From positions 372,001 to 436,000 of the forward strand of contig CAJWML010000001.1 of NCBI GenBank assembly GCA_913043285.1: a stretch of 64,000 nucleotides of DNA, written 5' to 3'. The position numbers and the translations under genes are program-made. Each line of letters begins with the position of its first letter. Positions within the stretch are counted from its first letter, which is position 1. Source of the stretch: CAKZNE01 sp002695025 (GTDB lineage: Bacteria; Bacteroidota; Bacteroidia; Flavobacteriales; Schleiferiaceae). Below, piece after piece: positions 1-9,006 of this stretch. The notes beneath the pieces are model-generated. The model saw only the letters and a list, made by a program, of their open reading frames with translations. It did no database searches and was not told where the DNA came from.

Positions 1-534
1 ACCAACGGTGAACTTCTTACCAATTACCCCCTGTTCAATAAGGACTGGTTAAGTGATGAGTTCACTGCAGCTCAATACCGCCTGCAACTGATACAGGAGT
101 TGCTCCTCCAGCCCGATTCTTCCACTACTTTTTCCGATTCGGACAAACAGGAACATTCCTTCCAGCCTCTTATGGAAAAAGCTTCGCGAGACGACCTGCG
201 CAATATGAAAGAAAAACGGCAAAAAGGAGATCAACGTTCCTCCTGGAAAAAAAAGCTGGACAATACCTTTCCATGGCATTACCTACAACAAATGGCTAAA
301 CTTTGTGAGGAAGAGGGGGTAACGCTCTTCTTTCTCTACCTACCCAATTACGGGGTTCCTTTAAGGCAGCCGGTAAACATAGAACGCTACCGGGAATATG
401 GGCCTGTATTGCTGCCTCCGCAGGCCATATTGGATGAGCCCGAAAATTGGGCGGACCCCAACCATCTTAACTACAAAGGGGCAGAATTATTGACCGATTG
501 GCTCGGTGAGGAATTAAGTACGCGGGTGAAATAA
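1..534 (+). CDS. SGNH/GDSL-hydrolase-like protein, 5' end off the window
   Basis: The reading frame is open from base 1, so only the last 177 codons are present and the true start lies upstream. The C-terminal part reads FFLYLPNYG, then later WADPNHLNYKGAELLTDWL. The DPNH segment fits the Asp-x-x-His block that supplies two catalytic residues in SGNH/GDSL hydrolases, and the NYKGAELLTDWL ending resembles proteins that partner membrane-bound O-acyltransferases in envelope polysaccharide acylation. The nucleophile serine block should be in the missing part. The family call is an inference from the C-terminus; the exact substrate cannot be given. A convergent gene starts its 3' end 6 bases after this stop. 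Confidence 0.55.
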   Translation, partial: TNGELLTNYPLFNKDWLSDEFTAAQYRLQLIQELLLQPDSSTTFSDSDKQEHSFQPLMEKASRDDLRNMKEKRQKGDQRSSWKKKLDNTFPWHYLQQMAKLCEEEGVTLFFLYLPNYGVPLRQPVNIERYREYGPVLLPPQAILDEPENWADPNHLNYKGAELLTDWLGEELSTRVK

Positions 535-539
535 AGGCA

Positions 540-1853
540 TTACAGCTTTTGCCGGTACAGCTTAAGTTTTTGGTAATCTTCGTCCGAATGATCCAGGAAA
601 TAGGCTACCCCATTGCGGATCTTAAGGCCACAGGGAAAGTCGAACTTACGGATCTCAACGCCACGGATCGGGCTAAAATCTTTCTGGGAAAGCTCCATAA
701 GCGTAACTATTCCCGCGTGTTCATAGCGTGCGTAGAAAATACCGGTTACTACATCCTGCAGTATCTCCTCCACAAAATCCTTGTTCTTATGATGATTAAT
801 AAAATATCTTTCGGTTACTTCTCCCTCTACATCCAGCACCAATACAGAGTCATTCAAATGGTCAAAAAGGAAAGCTCCCTCCTGTGTAGCAAACAAGGGA
901 TGATATACAGGGATAGTGAGTATTCTTTTGTACCACTGCATATTATCCCATGCTTTTTTGGCCCTTCCCAGGTCTTTCACTCCGATATCGCCCATGCGAT
1001 TAACACCGTTCATCATGGCAGCAGCCTCCAGGCCATACTCTTGGATGGATAACGCATCATCCATATCCACAATTCGCTTGATCAATTTACTATCTCCTCC
1101 CGCCATGGGGGTTTGAAACACATCCAGCATCTGGTTACCAAACTGCAGGAACTGGTAATACAGGTTATGGGGATTGGAAGCTACACATGGTTTCACCTTG
1201 GTTTCAAACCAGTTATTATCTATGGAACCGATCATGTGGATCTTATTGCCGGCAAAGCTCAGCCCGTGCACCGCGTTATTTCCCTGCATATAGATATGTC
1301 CGAGACAATCCTCTACAAAAGACTTTGCAGCCACATCAATATCCAGGTTGGCCAGTGAATCTTCTGCTTCATTGATCAAAGCCAGTTTATAGTCCCGTAT
1401 TCCCTCGCGCAATAGCAGCAGGGTATAATCATCTACAAAAGTGAAATCCAGTACTGCTATGTTCCTATGTACATAAAATTCTTCGTAGCGCTTGCCTTCA
1501 ATAGTAGCCGGTAATAATTGTTGCGAGCGGGGTTCCATGCGGATAGTTATATCAAGCCTCCGGTCTGCGCCAAAATCGGTTTCCTTTATCTCCCGGTAAT
1601 CAATGGCGTATCCGATAAAGCTCACTTCCAGGAAAATTGGAAACTCGCGTAGTTTCAGCTCAAAACGCCCGTTTTTATCGGTAGCATCTCCGGCCATGCT
1701 GATACGGTCTGCCACGCTGGCCCCGACCATAGGTTGGCCGGTTTCATCCAGAACGGTTCCTGTAAGGGTATAATAGGGATTTTGCTGGGCACAAAGCCCG
1801 GCAGCACTCAGACAAAACAGGAAGAAAAGTATCCTCTTTACCATAGCATGCAC
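540..1853 (-). CDS. Secreted protein with carboxypeptidase-regulatory-like domain and 6-bladed-propeller-like C-terminus
   Basis: 437 aa. It begins MHAMVKRILFFLF; the second Met (1844) gives the cleaner signal peptide ending near LCAQQ. Residues about 25-110 form a CarboxypepD_reg-like beta-sandwich (YYTLTGTVLDETGQPMVGAS ... ATDKNGRFELK), common in Bacteroidota outer-membrane and surface proteins. The remainder is rich in short beta strands with repeated ‘VLDVEGEV’-type turns and resembles 6-bladed beta-propeller proteins of the same phylum, although blade boundaries are not clear by eye. There is no T9SS sorting domain at the end (it finishes KLKLYRQKL). It probably acts in the periplasm or at the cell surface; no ligand can be inferred. 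Confidence 0.6.
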   Translation of the reverse strand: MHAMVKRILFFLFCLSAAGLCAQQNPYYTLTGTVLDETGQPMVGASVADRISMAGDATDKNGRFELKLREFPIFLEVSFIGYAIDYREIKETDFGADRRLDITIRMEPRSQQLLPATIEGKRYEEFYVHRNIAVLDFTFVDDYTLLLLREGIRDYKLALINEAEDSLANLDIDVAAKSFVEDCLGHIYMQGNNAVHGLSFAGNKIHMIGSIDNNWFETKVKPCVASNPHNLYYQFLQFGNQMLDVFQTPMAGGDSKLIKRIVDMDDALSIQEYGLEAAAMMNGVNRMGDIGVKDLGRAKKAWDNMQWYKRILTIPVYHPLFATQEGAFLFDHLNDSVLVLDVEGEVTERYFINHHKNKDFVEEILQDVVTGIFYARYEHAGIVTLMELSQKDFSPIRGVEIRKFDFPCGLKIRNGVAYFLDHSDEDYQKLKLYRQKL

Positions 1854-1902
1854 TTACTGTACAGACTGGTGAAGATACAAATCGTTGCCTGATAGATACT
1901 TA

Positions 1903-3774
1903 TTACTCGTATTCGCTTAATTCCAGCCAGCGCATTTCCTTCTCTTCAATCGCGGCATTGATCTCATTCATTTCCCGCGATAGAGACTCCAGGCGTTCCG
2001 CATCGGTAATTGCTTCTTCAAAGGCTCCGGCAATTTCGGCCTTACGGGCTTCCAGATCGCCCAGTTGCTTTTCCAATTCTTCCATTTCCAGGCGCTCGGC
2101 ATAAGTGAGTTTTGTTTTTTCGTCCTTACTTTCGGAAGGCTTGGCCTGGCTTTTTGCCATGCTTTTGGAGCGTATCTTTTCCAGCTCCTCCTCCCGTGCC
2201 TTTGCGGCCGTATATTCGGTATAATTACCCGGGAAGTCCCGGATATGCCCATCGCCTTCAAATACAAAAAGGTGATCCGTCAGTTTGTCCATAAAATAAC
2301 GGTCGTGGGTAACCACTATCAGGCAGCCCCCAAACTCCATCAGAAAATCTTCCAGCACATTGAGGGTGAGGATGTCCAGATCATTGGTAGGCTCATCGAG
2401 GATCAGGAAATTGGGGTTTTTCATCAGGATGGTCAGCAGATAAAGCCGCCTTCTTTCTCCACCACTTAATTTAGACACGTAGGTATACTGATGGTCTCCC
2501 TCAAAGAGGAAACGTTCCAGCATTTGTGAAGCGGTGATGTTCCGGCCCTTTTTACCGATGGGAATGTACTCCGCTATTTCCTTCACCACTTCTATTACCC
2601 GCTTATCTTCATCCAGTTGGATACCTCTTTGGGTATAAAAGCCAAACTCAATGGTCTCACCGGTAACGATCTTGCCCCCCGTGGGCTCCTCTTCACCCGT
2701 AAGCAATCGCAGAAAAGTGGACTTGCCCACTCCGTTCTTTCCGATGACACCTACCCGCTCCTTACGCTTGAAGGTGTAGTCAAAACCATCCACGATTTTC
2801 AAATCTCCATAGGATTTACGTAGGCGATGCAGTTCCAGGATCTTACTGCCCAAGCGGGTCATTTTAATATCCAGTTCCAGTTTTTCATCTTTAACGCGAT
2901 GGGATGCTTTGTCTTTCAGATCATGAAAAGCATCAATACGCGCTTTGGATTTGGTGCCCCTTGCTTTGGGTTGCCGCCTGATCCATTCCAGTTCCTTGCG
3001 CATAAGGTTACGCGCCTTATCCGTATTGGTGGCTGATATTTCCTCGCGCTCCGCCTTACGCTCCAGGAAACTACTGAAATTACCGGGATGCTGGTAAAAG
3101 GTCTGTCCTTCCAGCTCAAAGATCTGGTCACAGATATTTTCCATGAAGTAGCGATCATGTGTTACCATGAACAGCGTTATAGATGGCTGTGACAAATACT
3201 CTTCCAGCCATTCTATCATTTCCACGTCCAGGTGGTTGGTAGGCTCATCCAGGATCAGTATATCCGGTGTGGAGATCAGGGTTTTAGCCAGGGCCACACG
3301 CTTACGTTGCCCTCCGGATAAGTGATCTACTTTAAGATGTTGGTCTTGTAGTCCCAGTTTTCCCAGTATCTGCTTTACCTGTGCTTCAAAATCCCAGGCC
3401 TGAAAACGATCCATATCATCAAAGGCCTTTTGATAGGCCTCGGTATCTTCCGGTTTTTCCAGCGCCTTCTCATAACCGGTAATGGCCCTGGTCATGTCAT
3501 TATCAACCGCCAGCACACTTTCCAGGATGGTCCGCCCTGCTTTGAGACCCGGATCTTGTGAAAGGTAGCCTACCTTCAGGTTTTTTCGAAAAGTTACCCG
3601 TCCGGCATCCGGCTGATCATCTCCGCTGAGAATACTGAGCAATGAGGTTTTACCGGTTCCGTTCCTGGCTATCAAAGCCACTTTCTGCCCTTCATCAATG
3701 CCAAAGGAAATCTCACGGAACAAAGTCCGTGCACCATAGCTCTTACTTATACTTTCAACGGAAAGGTAGTTCAC
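1903..3774 (-). CDS. uup: ABC-F family ATPase, Uup type
   Basis: 623 aa with two tandem ABC domains and no membrane segments. The first domain has the P-loop ARNGTGKTS (about residue 36), signature LSGGQRKRVALAKTL and Walker B LILDEPTNHLD. The second has GKNGVGKST, LSGGERRRLYLL and LILDEPTNDLD. A charged helical linker lies between them, and a charged coiled-coil tail (about 545-623, KLTYAERLEMEELEKQL) marks it as Uup-like rather than EttA. ABC-F proteins act on ribosomes; Uup is linked to ribosome maintenance and to limiting tandem-repeat deletion in E. coli. Length and domain order are normal for the family. It is a stand-alone gene on the minus strand. Confidence 0.93.
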   Translation of the reverse strand: MNYLSVESISKSYGARTLFREISFGIDEGQKVALIARNGTGKTSLLSILSGDDQPDAGRVTFRKNLKVGYLSQDPGLKAGRTILESVLAVDNDMTRAITGYEKALEKPEDTEAYQKAFDDMDRFQAWDFEAQVKQILGKLGLQDQHLKVDHLSGGQRKRVALAKTLISTPDILILDEPTNHLDVEMIEWLEEYLSQPSITLFMVTHDRYFMENICDQIFELEGQTFYQHPGNFSSFLERKAEREEISATNTDKARNLMRKELEWIRRQPKARGTKSKARIDAFHDLKDKASHRVKDEKLELDIKMTRLGSKILELHRLRKSYGDLKIVDGFDYTFKRKERVGVIGKNGVGKSTFLRLLTGEEEPTGGKIVTGETIEFGFYTQRGIQLDEDKRVIEVVKEIAEYIPIGKKGRNITASQMLERFLFEGDHQYTYVSKLSGGERRRLYLLTILMKNPNFLILDEPTNDLDILTLNVLEDFLMEFGGCLIVVTHDRYFMDKLTDHLFVFEGDGHIRDFPGNYTEYTAAKAREEELEKIRSKSMAKSQAKPSESKDEKTKLTYAERLEMEELEKQLGDLEARKAEIAGAFEEAITDAERLESLSREMNEINAAIEEKEMRWLELSEYE

Positions 3775-3834
3775 TGAAAAATTTTGTGGGAAAATACAAA
3801 TAGTGGATCAGACCCAACGGTCTGGAAATCATGA

Positions 3835-4482
3835 TCAGTTGAGGCCCATATCGCTTAAAAAGAAGACCAGGCGATTAAAATTCTCCTGGATGAGCTTGGG
3901 GGTTCCCAAGGTTTCCAGCCGGTGACCGTAGAAATTGTAGAGATCATTCCAGTTGGGATTAGTATTGAGCGTAGCCACGGTTATAGCCCTGAAACAGTAT
4001 AAGGAAGGGTTTCCGAGAAAGAACTTCTGGTTGCCGGGGTCAGCATTCAAATGGCGATCCAACTGGTTGATGTCCGTAAGGCTTTCCAGGTATTCAAAGC
4101 CCCCGTTCTCAAAAAAGTCGGACACAAAACGTATAACCTCTTTCAGCTGGTTCTCTCCATCTGCAGTTAAGGCAAATTCAGGCTGATCTAAAAAATTGCG
4201 AAGGTTGGTAAGTACGGTATTCCCGTCATCTGAAAATCCCTTAACTCCATTCACATAGGGCAAAAGAGTTTTTTCCACGATGTTGATACGACTACCAAAA
4301 GAAACGTCAAAGTAAATATGTTCTGAGTAGATGGTAGGATAGATAATTACATTGCAGTATCCAGCCCTTGAGGTTTTCCGAAACTGATTAAGCATAGGGA
4401 TAAACTCATATCCATACCCTTCCAGCAGCGGCTGCAGGGTTTCAAAGAATCGTATTTTCTTGAAATCGGATGTCAGTCCCAT
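3835..4482 (-). CDS. Uncharacterised protein
   Basis: 215 aa, start MGLTSDFKKIRFFETL, no signal peptide, membrane segment or recognisable motif. The composition is that of a soluble globular alpha/beta protein (GYGYEFIPMLNQFRKTS, then IYFDVSFGSRINIVEK, and a helical C-terminal half ending FNRLVFFLSDMGLN). I do not recognise the family; it is probably a lineage-restricted hypothetical cytoplasmic protein. It is divergent from the aminotransferase gene, with 85 bp between the two starts, so the two promoters share that interval. Confidence 0.6.
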   Translation of the reverse strand: MGLTSDFKKIRFFETLQPLLEGYGYEFIPMLNQFRKTSRAGYCNVIIYPTIYSEHIYFDVSFGSRINIVEKTLLPYVNGVKGFSDDGNTVLTNLRNFLDQPEFALTADGENQLKEVIRFVSDFFENGGFEYLESLTDINQLDRHLNADPGNQKFFLGNPSLYCFRAITVATLNTNPNWNDLYNFYGHRLETLGTPKLIQENFNRLVFFLSDMGLN

Positions 4483-4567
4483 CCCTTCTAGGCTTTATTC
4501 CTTCAACGTTGTAAACCTTATAAAGTTTCGCTCTGATGGCTTAAATGTTATTAAATTGCGCCACTGT

Positions 4568-5725
4568 ATGACCCGTGATCCTCAAGTTCGAATTACCAGT
4601 AAATTACCTCAATCGGGTATTACTATTTTCTCAGCCATGAGCGCCCTGGCACAGGAGCATCAGGCGCTAAACCTTTCGCAGGGCTTCCCCGATTTTGAGG
4701 CTGATCCAAAACTTATCAGCCTTGTGCAGGAATACATGCAACAGGGGCACAATCAATATGCGCCTTCGCCAGGCATATTACCTTTACGCGAGATAGTGAG
4801 CGAGGGGCGTGAAAAGCAACACGGGGCTCTTTACAATCCTGACACTGAAGTTACCATCACAGCAGGGGCCACCCAGGCCATTGCCGCCATACTTACCGCC
4901 AGCATACGGGAAGGTGATGAGGTGATACTGTTTACACCTGCCTATGATTGCTATGCTCCCTATGTAGAACTGAATGGGGGAATACCGGTATATGTAAAAC
5001 TGAGTTTTCCGGATTACCGGGTGGACTGGCAACAGGTGAAAAAGGTGCTGAACCACCGCACGCGGATGATCATCGTGAATACTCCGCACAACCCTTCAGC
5101 CACGGTATTTACCCAGCAAGACCTGGATTACCTGGAGGAGATCACCAAAGGTTCCAACATCCTTATTCTATCGGATGAGGTATACGAACATATTGTATTT
5201 GACGATATGCAACACGTTTCGGTCAGTGAGCGCCCTGAACTCTTCAAACGCAGCTTTGTGGTGGGTTCATTTGGCAAAACGCTACACGTTACCGGCTGGA
5301 AAACAGGTTATTGCCTGGCTCCCGAGGCACTTACCACCGAAGTACGGAAGATTCACCAATACATGGTATTCAGTGTAAACACTCCTGTACAGTATGCCTT
5401 AGCTGAATATTTACGGGAGGTTAGTGCTACCGGGATAAGCCCTATGTACCAGCAGAAGCGGGATATTTTCCGCCAGGCACTGCAAAACTCCCGCTTTAAT
5501 ATACTCCCTTCTCAAGGCTCCTACTTTCAATTACTGGATTACTCTGCCGTGAGCAACCTTGGTGATGTGGAGTTTGCCCGAGAGCTGACCATTGAGCATG
5601 GTATTGCCTCCATTCCTCTTAGTGTTTTTTACAATGAGCACACAGATCATAAGGTGCTGCGTTTTTGCTTTGCCAAAAAAGAAGAAACCCTGCGCGAGGC
5701 AGGGTCTATCTTAGCAAAATTATAG
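4568..5725 (+). CDS. PLP-dependent methionine aminotransferase-like protein
   Basis: 385 aa from the ATG at 4568 (MTRDPQVRITSKLPQSG). The frame is open further upstream, but that part overlaps the divergent gene and is unlike the family. It is a fold-type I class I/II aminotransferase: NLSQGFPDFEADP near residue 35, the GATQAI glycine turn, the NTPHNPSATVF block, SDEVYEHIVFDD, and SFGKTLHVTGWKTGY, where K237 should form the PLP Schiff base. This arrangement matches YbdL/MtnE-type methionine (and kynurenine/glutamine) aminotransferases, which transaminate methionine or its keto acid in the salvage cycle. Substrate choice is inferred from overall likeness. It converges with the DUF547 gene, 13 bp away. 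Confidence 0.85.
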   Translation: MTRDPQVRITSKLPQSGITIFSAMSALAQEHQALNLSQGFPDFEADPKLISLVQEYMQQGHNQYAPSPGILPLREIVSEGREKQHGALYNPDTEVTITAGATQAIAAILTASIREGDEVILFTPAYDCYAPYVELNGGIPVYVKLSFPDYRVDWQQVKKVLNHRTRMIIVNTPHNPSATVFTQQDLDYLEEITKGSNILILSDEVYEHIVFDDMQHVSVSERPELFKRSFVVGSFGKTLHVTGWKTGYCLAPEALTTEVRKIHQYMVFSVNTPVQYALAEYLREVSATGISPMYQQKRDIFRQALQNSRFNILPSQGSYFQLLDYSAVSNLGDVEFARELTIEHGIASIPLSVFYNEHTDHKVLRFCFAKKEETLREAGSILAKL

Positions 5726-5738
5726 GGCTTAACTATTT

Positions 5739-6491
5739 TTAATCCTTGTAGAAGGTTCCCAGCTTCAGGGTCCAGTCATAATCCTTGTATTCAATGTCGT
5801 AATCGGAACCGGGCTTTAGGTAATCATTTTTTTCCAGGATATTCCTTACGCCACTTTTCCCGCCAAAGTCACCACTAAACCAGTTCATGAGGGCCGGGAC
5901 ATAAATCTCCTTTTCTTCACGGTCGTATTTAACCTGGCTCTTCAGGTATTTATTGGCACTGGCGTTCAACTGCTCGTAAATAGTTTCGTCATCATAAATT
6001 CTAATGGGCGGACAGTCCGCAGCTCCACAGTTAAGGGCGAAGTGAATACGCCAATCTATTTTATCCACCTGGTACTGCTCGTACCAATCATCCCCGAAGG
6101 GATTCTTAAAATAACCTTTGGAAAGCTTGGCTGTTCCCCTGCGTAATACCCCATGTTCCAGGTTGTCAAAACTCACCTTTTGTCCGGCAACGGTGATCAG
6201 GTCGTCACTGAAAAAATCTCCACGATCTTCATATAGCTTGGGGTTTTTGGTAAGGTGATATTGTATTAATCCATTGTAGGTATTGATCCAAAAGGCCAGC
6301 TTCTTTTTATCGGTATCGATCTGTGACTTGAGTTTGGCAGGATTGATCTCCGCAATTTGCTGAACGTATTTATCCGCATTCTTTCCATCACGCATGGCTT
6401 GTAAAAGGTTTTGCGAGATCTCTATATAATCCTGGGCGACCAATTGGGCAGAAAACATCAGAAGACCTGCCAGAGAAATTATTCGTTTCAT
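5739..6491 (-). CDS. DUF547 domain-containing secreted protein
   Basis: 250 aa taking the ATG at 6491, which gives a clean signal peptide (MKRIISLAGLLMFSAQLVAQ); the frame extends 30 codons further upstream but that part lacks signal-peptide character. Conserved DUF547 blocks are visible: KKLAFWINTYNGLIQYH, SFDNLEHGVLRRG and RIHFALNCGAADCPPIRIY, the last with the paired cysteines typical of the family. DUF547 proteins have been compared with transglutaminase/cysteine-protease folds, but no activity is established. Probably periplasmic. The gene is monocistronic, its 3' end facing the aminotransferase gene. Confidence 0.85.
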   Translation of the reverse strand: MKRIISLAGLLMFSAQLVAQDYIEISQNLLQAMRDGKNADKYVQQIAEINPAKLKSQIDTDKKKLAFWINTYNGLIQYHLTKNPKLYEDRGDFFSDDLITVAGQKVSFDNLEHGVLRRGTAKLSKGYFKNPFGDDWYEQYQVDKIDWRIHFALNCGAADCPPIRIYDDETIYEQLNASANKYLKSQVKYDREEKEIYVPALMNWFSGDFGGKSGVRNILEKNDYLKPGSDYDIEYKDYDWTLKLGTFYKD

Positions 6492-6589
6492 AATTCTTGT
6501 TATTCGGTTTCTGGTATATATACGAGAATACTTACCAAAAGTATCAACGCACCGGATAACTAATTGTGCGCAGCACGACATTTTGAAAC

Positions 6590-8146
6590 TTAATTCAGTT
6601 TTACCTGCAGGTTGAGGTTAAGACCTACGGAATAAGGGATCACATAAAAAGGATAATCTTCCGTATAAATAGTATTGGTGAAATACATGATGGTAGGTTC
6701 AAAGCCTACATTGATGCGCCTGGACACATAGTAGTTAGCCCCCACCTTAAAGCACAGGGAACCGATGTAGTTCCTGTACTCCCGTTCGGAGAGGTCTATA
6801 ATTTCCAGGGTCTTGTAATTGAGGGTTTGCCCCTTAGCCGCAACAAAGTACAGGAAGCTGCCCCCCATTTCTATATTCAGCCGCACATGATCTGTGGCCC
6901 ATGGCTGGTAGGAAAAGCTCAGCGGGATATTCAGGTAATGGTAGGTATTACGGCCTGAAAAAGTAATCTGTTCAGTTTGCTCTTTAAGGTTATAGCCCGT
7001 AATTACTCCTTGATCATTAATGGTGGCTTCCCGGAAATTGGTAAAGTTATAAGCTACTTCGGTTGTGGAGCTTATATACTCCACACCGGTGTTCATATAG
7101 GTGATATCCCCGATACGTTTGCTCACCTCAAAACCAACATTCAGGCTAAAACCTCCACTTTCGGCAGCCTGTACTGCATCGATAAAGTCACGGTGCAACA
7201 TATTGAATTTATCCTCATCGGCCCGGAACTTACGGAAGTTGTAATTAGGGTATACATTAAGAGAGTAACTCCAGGGGTTTACGGGCTGCAAAGGGCTTAC
7301 ATAGGGGCCGTGATCAGTTTCAATCTTGACGGCCTCAATCGGGGGCCGTGGAGCCATTTGGGGCATCGTGTAGTTCAAACCAAGTCTATCATCATCCACC
7401 CTGTAGGCCAGTTTTGGCGGTTCAGAATTAGACCTTACACCACCTCGGGTCCTTTCATCAACATCAGTTACCAGTACCAGACCAAGACGATCCACATCTA
7501 TAAATTCTGTTTCCTTCTGGTCGGTTCGGATAGACCCCCCCTGCCCAGTGGCGGGCAATAATGATCCCGCCACTAAAGTCAGCTTGTTTTCGTTGGGGGT
7601 GTCTGTTCCCGGATCTTGTTTGCCAGGAACCATTGCCATAACACTCGTTTTTGAGGTCATGGTTTTTTCTTCAGTTGTTGCCAGGCTGCCTTGCAAAGGA
7701 AGCTGGTATTTAGTTCCAGCTGAGGGCAAAGTAGTATTAGCGGCCACACGAGTCGGCCTGGCTGTTTCACTAATATTGGTATTTTGATCTGAAGCCGCCA
7801 CATGAGGAACAGCATTGGAGTTGGATACTGAAGAAGATCGGCTTGAAGCGGATACGGTCTGTGCTTCATTCTTTGCCTGTTCATCATCCTGAAAGCCGTT
7901 CATGGAAATTTTTTCAGTACGGGGTTCGTACAGGTTCCCACCCCATATCTGGTACATATTAACCCCCACAAAAGCTGCCAGCAAAGCCAGGCTAAAGGCT
8001 CCCATCCATATCATCCTGCGCAAACGCTGCAGGTAGAGCGCCTTCTCCAGTTTCTGTTCAAAAACAGACCAATCATCCTGAAAGCTGTTTTCAAGATTAT
8101 CCAGTCGCTTTCTAAGAAAATTCTCTATGTCGCCTTTTCCTTGCAT
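6590..8146 (-). CDS. Anti-sigma-like membrane anchor joined to an outer-membrane beta-barrel-like domain
   Basis: 518 aa. Residues 1-44 are a charged cytoplasmic-type segment (FLRKRLDNLENSFQDDW), followed by one transmembrane helix at about 45-66 (MIWMGAFSLALLAAFVGV). Then comes a low-complexity Ser/Thr/Pro-rich linker to about 290 and a C-terminal region of alternating beta strands (SYSLNVYPNYNFRKF, MNTGVEYISSTTEVAYNF, LNIPLSFSYQPW, VGLNLNLQVKLN) typical of porin-family/PorT-like barrels. Its start lies one base after the stop of the upstream sigma-factor gene, so the two are translationally linked. The N-terminal architecture suggests it may hold the sigma factor, but no anti-sigma motif is certain. 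How a helix and a barrel are sorted in one chain is unclear. Confidence 0.7.
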   Translation of the reverse strand: MQGKGDIENFLRKRLDNLENSFQDDWSVFEQKLEKALYLQRLRRMIWMGAFSLALLAAFVGVNMYQIWGGNLYEPRTEKISMNGFQDDEQAKNEAQTVSASSRSSSVSNSNAVPHVAASDQNTNISETARPTRVAANTTLPSAGTKYQLPLQGSLATTEEKTMTSKTSVMAMVPGKQDPGTDTPNENKLTLVAGSLLPATGQGGSIRTDQKETEFIDVDRLGLVLVTDVDERTRGGVRSNSEPPKLAYRVDDDRLGLNYTMPQMAPRPPIEAVKIETDHGPYVSPLQPVNPWSYSLNVYPNYNFRKFRADEDKFNMLHRDFIDAVQAAESGGFSLNVGFEVSKRIGDITYMNTGVEYISSTTEVAYNFTNFREATINDQGVITGYNLKEQTEQITFSGRNTYHYLNIPLSFSYQPWATDHVRLNIEMGGSFLYFVAAKGQTLNYKTLEIIDLSEREYRNYIGSLCFKVGANYYVSRRINVGFEPTIMYFTNTIYTEDYPFYVIPYSVGLNLNLQVKLN

Positions 8147-8147
8147 T

Positions 8148-8768
8148 TTATAAATAAGCTTCCGTCAATAACTTGGCGAGCAAGCGCTTGGCCTTAGCCA
8201 GCTGGCTCTTGCTGGTTCCTTCTGAGATTCCCAGCTTATCCCCAATTTCCTTATGTGTATAACCGTCCAATACGTATAAGCTCAAAACTGTACGGTACCC
8301 CAAGGGTAACTCGTTCAGCTTTTCAAAGACCTGTTTGGCCGTAATGGGTTGCTTTTCGATTAGTTCAAAATCCTTAACATCTCCGTCACGCACCTGCACA
8401 TCGTCCATGCTTACTTTAATGCCCCTGCGTACCTCTTTTTTAATGGCACTGATGCTGTTGTTGATCATAATGCGGGTGATCCAGGTTTCCAGTGACGACT
8501 GCTCCCTGAACTTGTCAATGTTCAGGAATACTTTAATAAAACCATCGTGCATGAAATCCTGGGCCTGTTCCACATCTTTAGCATAGCGCCTGCATACATT
8601 CAGCATCTTTCCTGCGAATAATTCATAGACCCTGCGCTGGGCAACTTTTTGCCCGGCTTTACAAGCGGCTACAAGTTCATGTTCTGAATTATTCAAAAGA
8701 AACTCCTTAGGCTGCAAGAATGCCCCTATATCTTCTATATTGATGATATGTTCGGGTTTGGAGCTCAA
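8148..8768 (-). CDS. RNA polymerase sigma factor, sigma-70 (ECF-like) family
   Basis: 206 aa. The sigma-2 region is seen in RRVYELFAGKMLNVCRRYA, followed by AQDFMHDGFIKVF and a SSLETWITRIMINNSI segment. Sigma-4 is in LPLGYRTVLSLYVLDGYTH with the helix-turn-helix KEIGDKLGISEGTSKSQLAKAK. There is no sigma-3 region between them, so this is a two-domain ECF-type factor. It is the first gene of a two-gene operon with the membrane-anchored barrel protein, whose start is only one base downstream. That pairing is the classic sigma/regulator arrangement, suggesting envelope-responsive transcription. A structured inverted repeat sits upstream at 8917-8985. Confidence 0.92.
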   Translation of the reverse strand: MSSKPEHIINIEDIGAFLQPKEFLLNNSEHELVAACKAGQKVAQRRVYELFAGKMLNVCRRYAKDVEQAQDFMHDGFIKVFLNIDKFREQSSLETWITRIMINNSISAIKKEVRRGIKVSMDDVQVRDGDVKDFELIEKQPITAKQVFEKLNELPLGYRTVLSLYVLDGYTHKEIGDKLGISEGTSKSQLAKAKRLLAKLLTEAYL

Positions 8769-8916
8769 GATAGCAGAGTGTTTACAGTGATAGACCCGGC
8801 AATTGTAATAAGGTTGCCTGAAGTTTAAATTTATAAAAAGAAAAATTAGATCCTTTAAATAAATTACGTCAGGAAATAGGGATGGGGGCCATCTACATCC
8901 GGCAGAGAGTACTGTC

Positions 8917-8985
8917 AGCCTGCCCGTTTATTCATAGGAAGTTGAAAGCGGGATGACCTATGCAGAAGGCCATAACAGGCAGGCT
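8917..8985. other. Nested inverted repeat (possible structured RNA) in intergenic region
   Basis: An outer perfect 8-bp stem (AGCCTGCC at 8917-8924 with GGCAGGCT at 8978-8985) encloses an inner 6-bp stem (CATAGG 8933-8938 with CCTATG 8957-8962). It lies between the sigma gene start and the 3' end of the coiled-coil lipoprotein gene. No T-tract follows on the minus strand, so it is not a standard terminator; it could be a leader structure of the sigma operon or a processed 3' end. Confidence 0.35.
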
Positions 8986-9006
8986 AAAAAGTATATAGAA
9001 AGAGTA

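Noticed and set aside
4460..4567. Upstream extension of the aminotransferase to 421 codons
   Set aside because: The extra part overlaps the divergent gene and does not resemble the family; the ATG at 4568 gives a normal N-terminus.
5687..5705. Hairpin ACCCTGC/GCAGGGT as a terminator for the aminotransferase gene
   Set aside because: It lies within the coding sequence 20 bases before the stop and has no following T-tract; the repeat codes for conserved protein ending.
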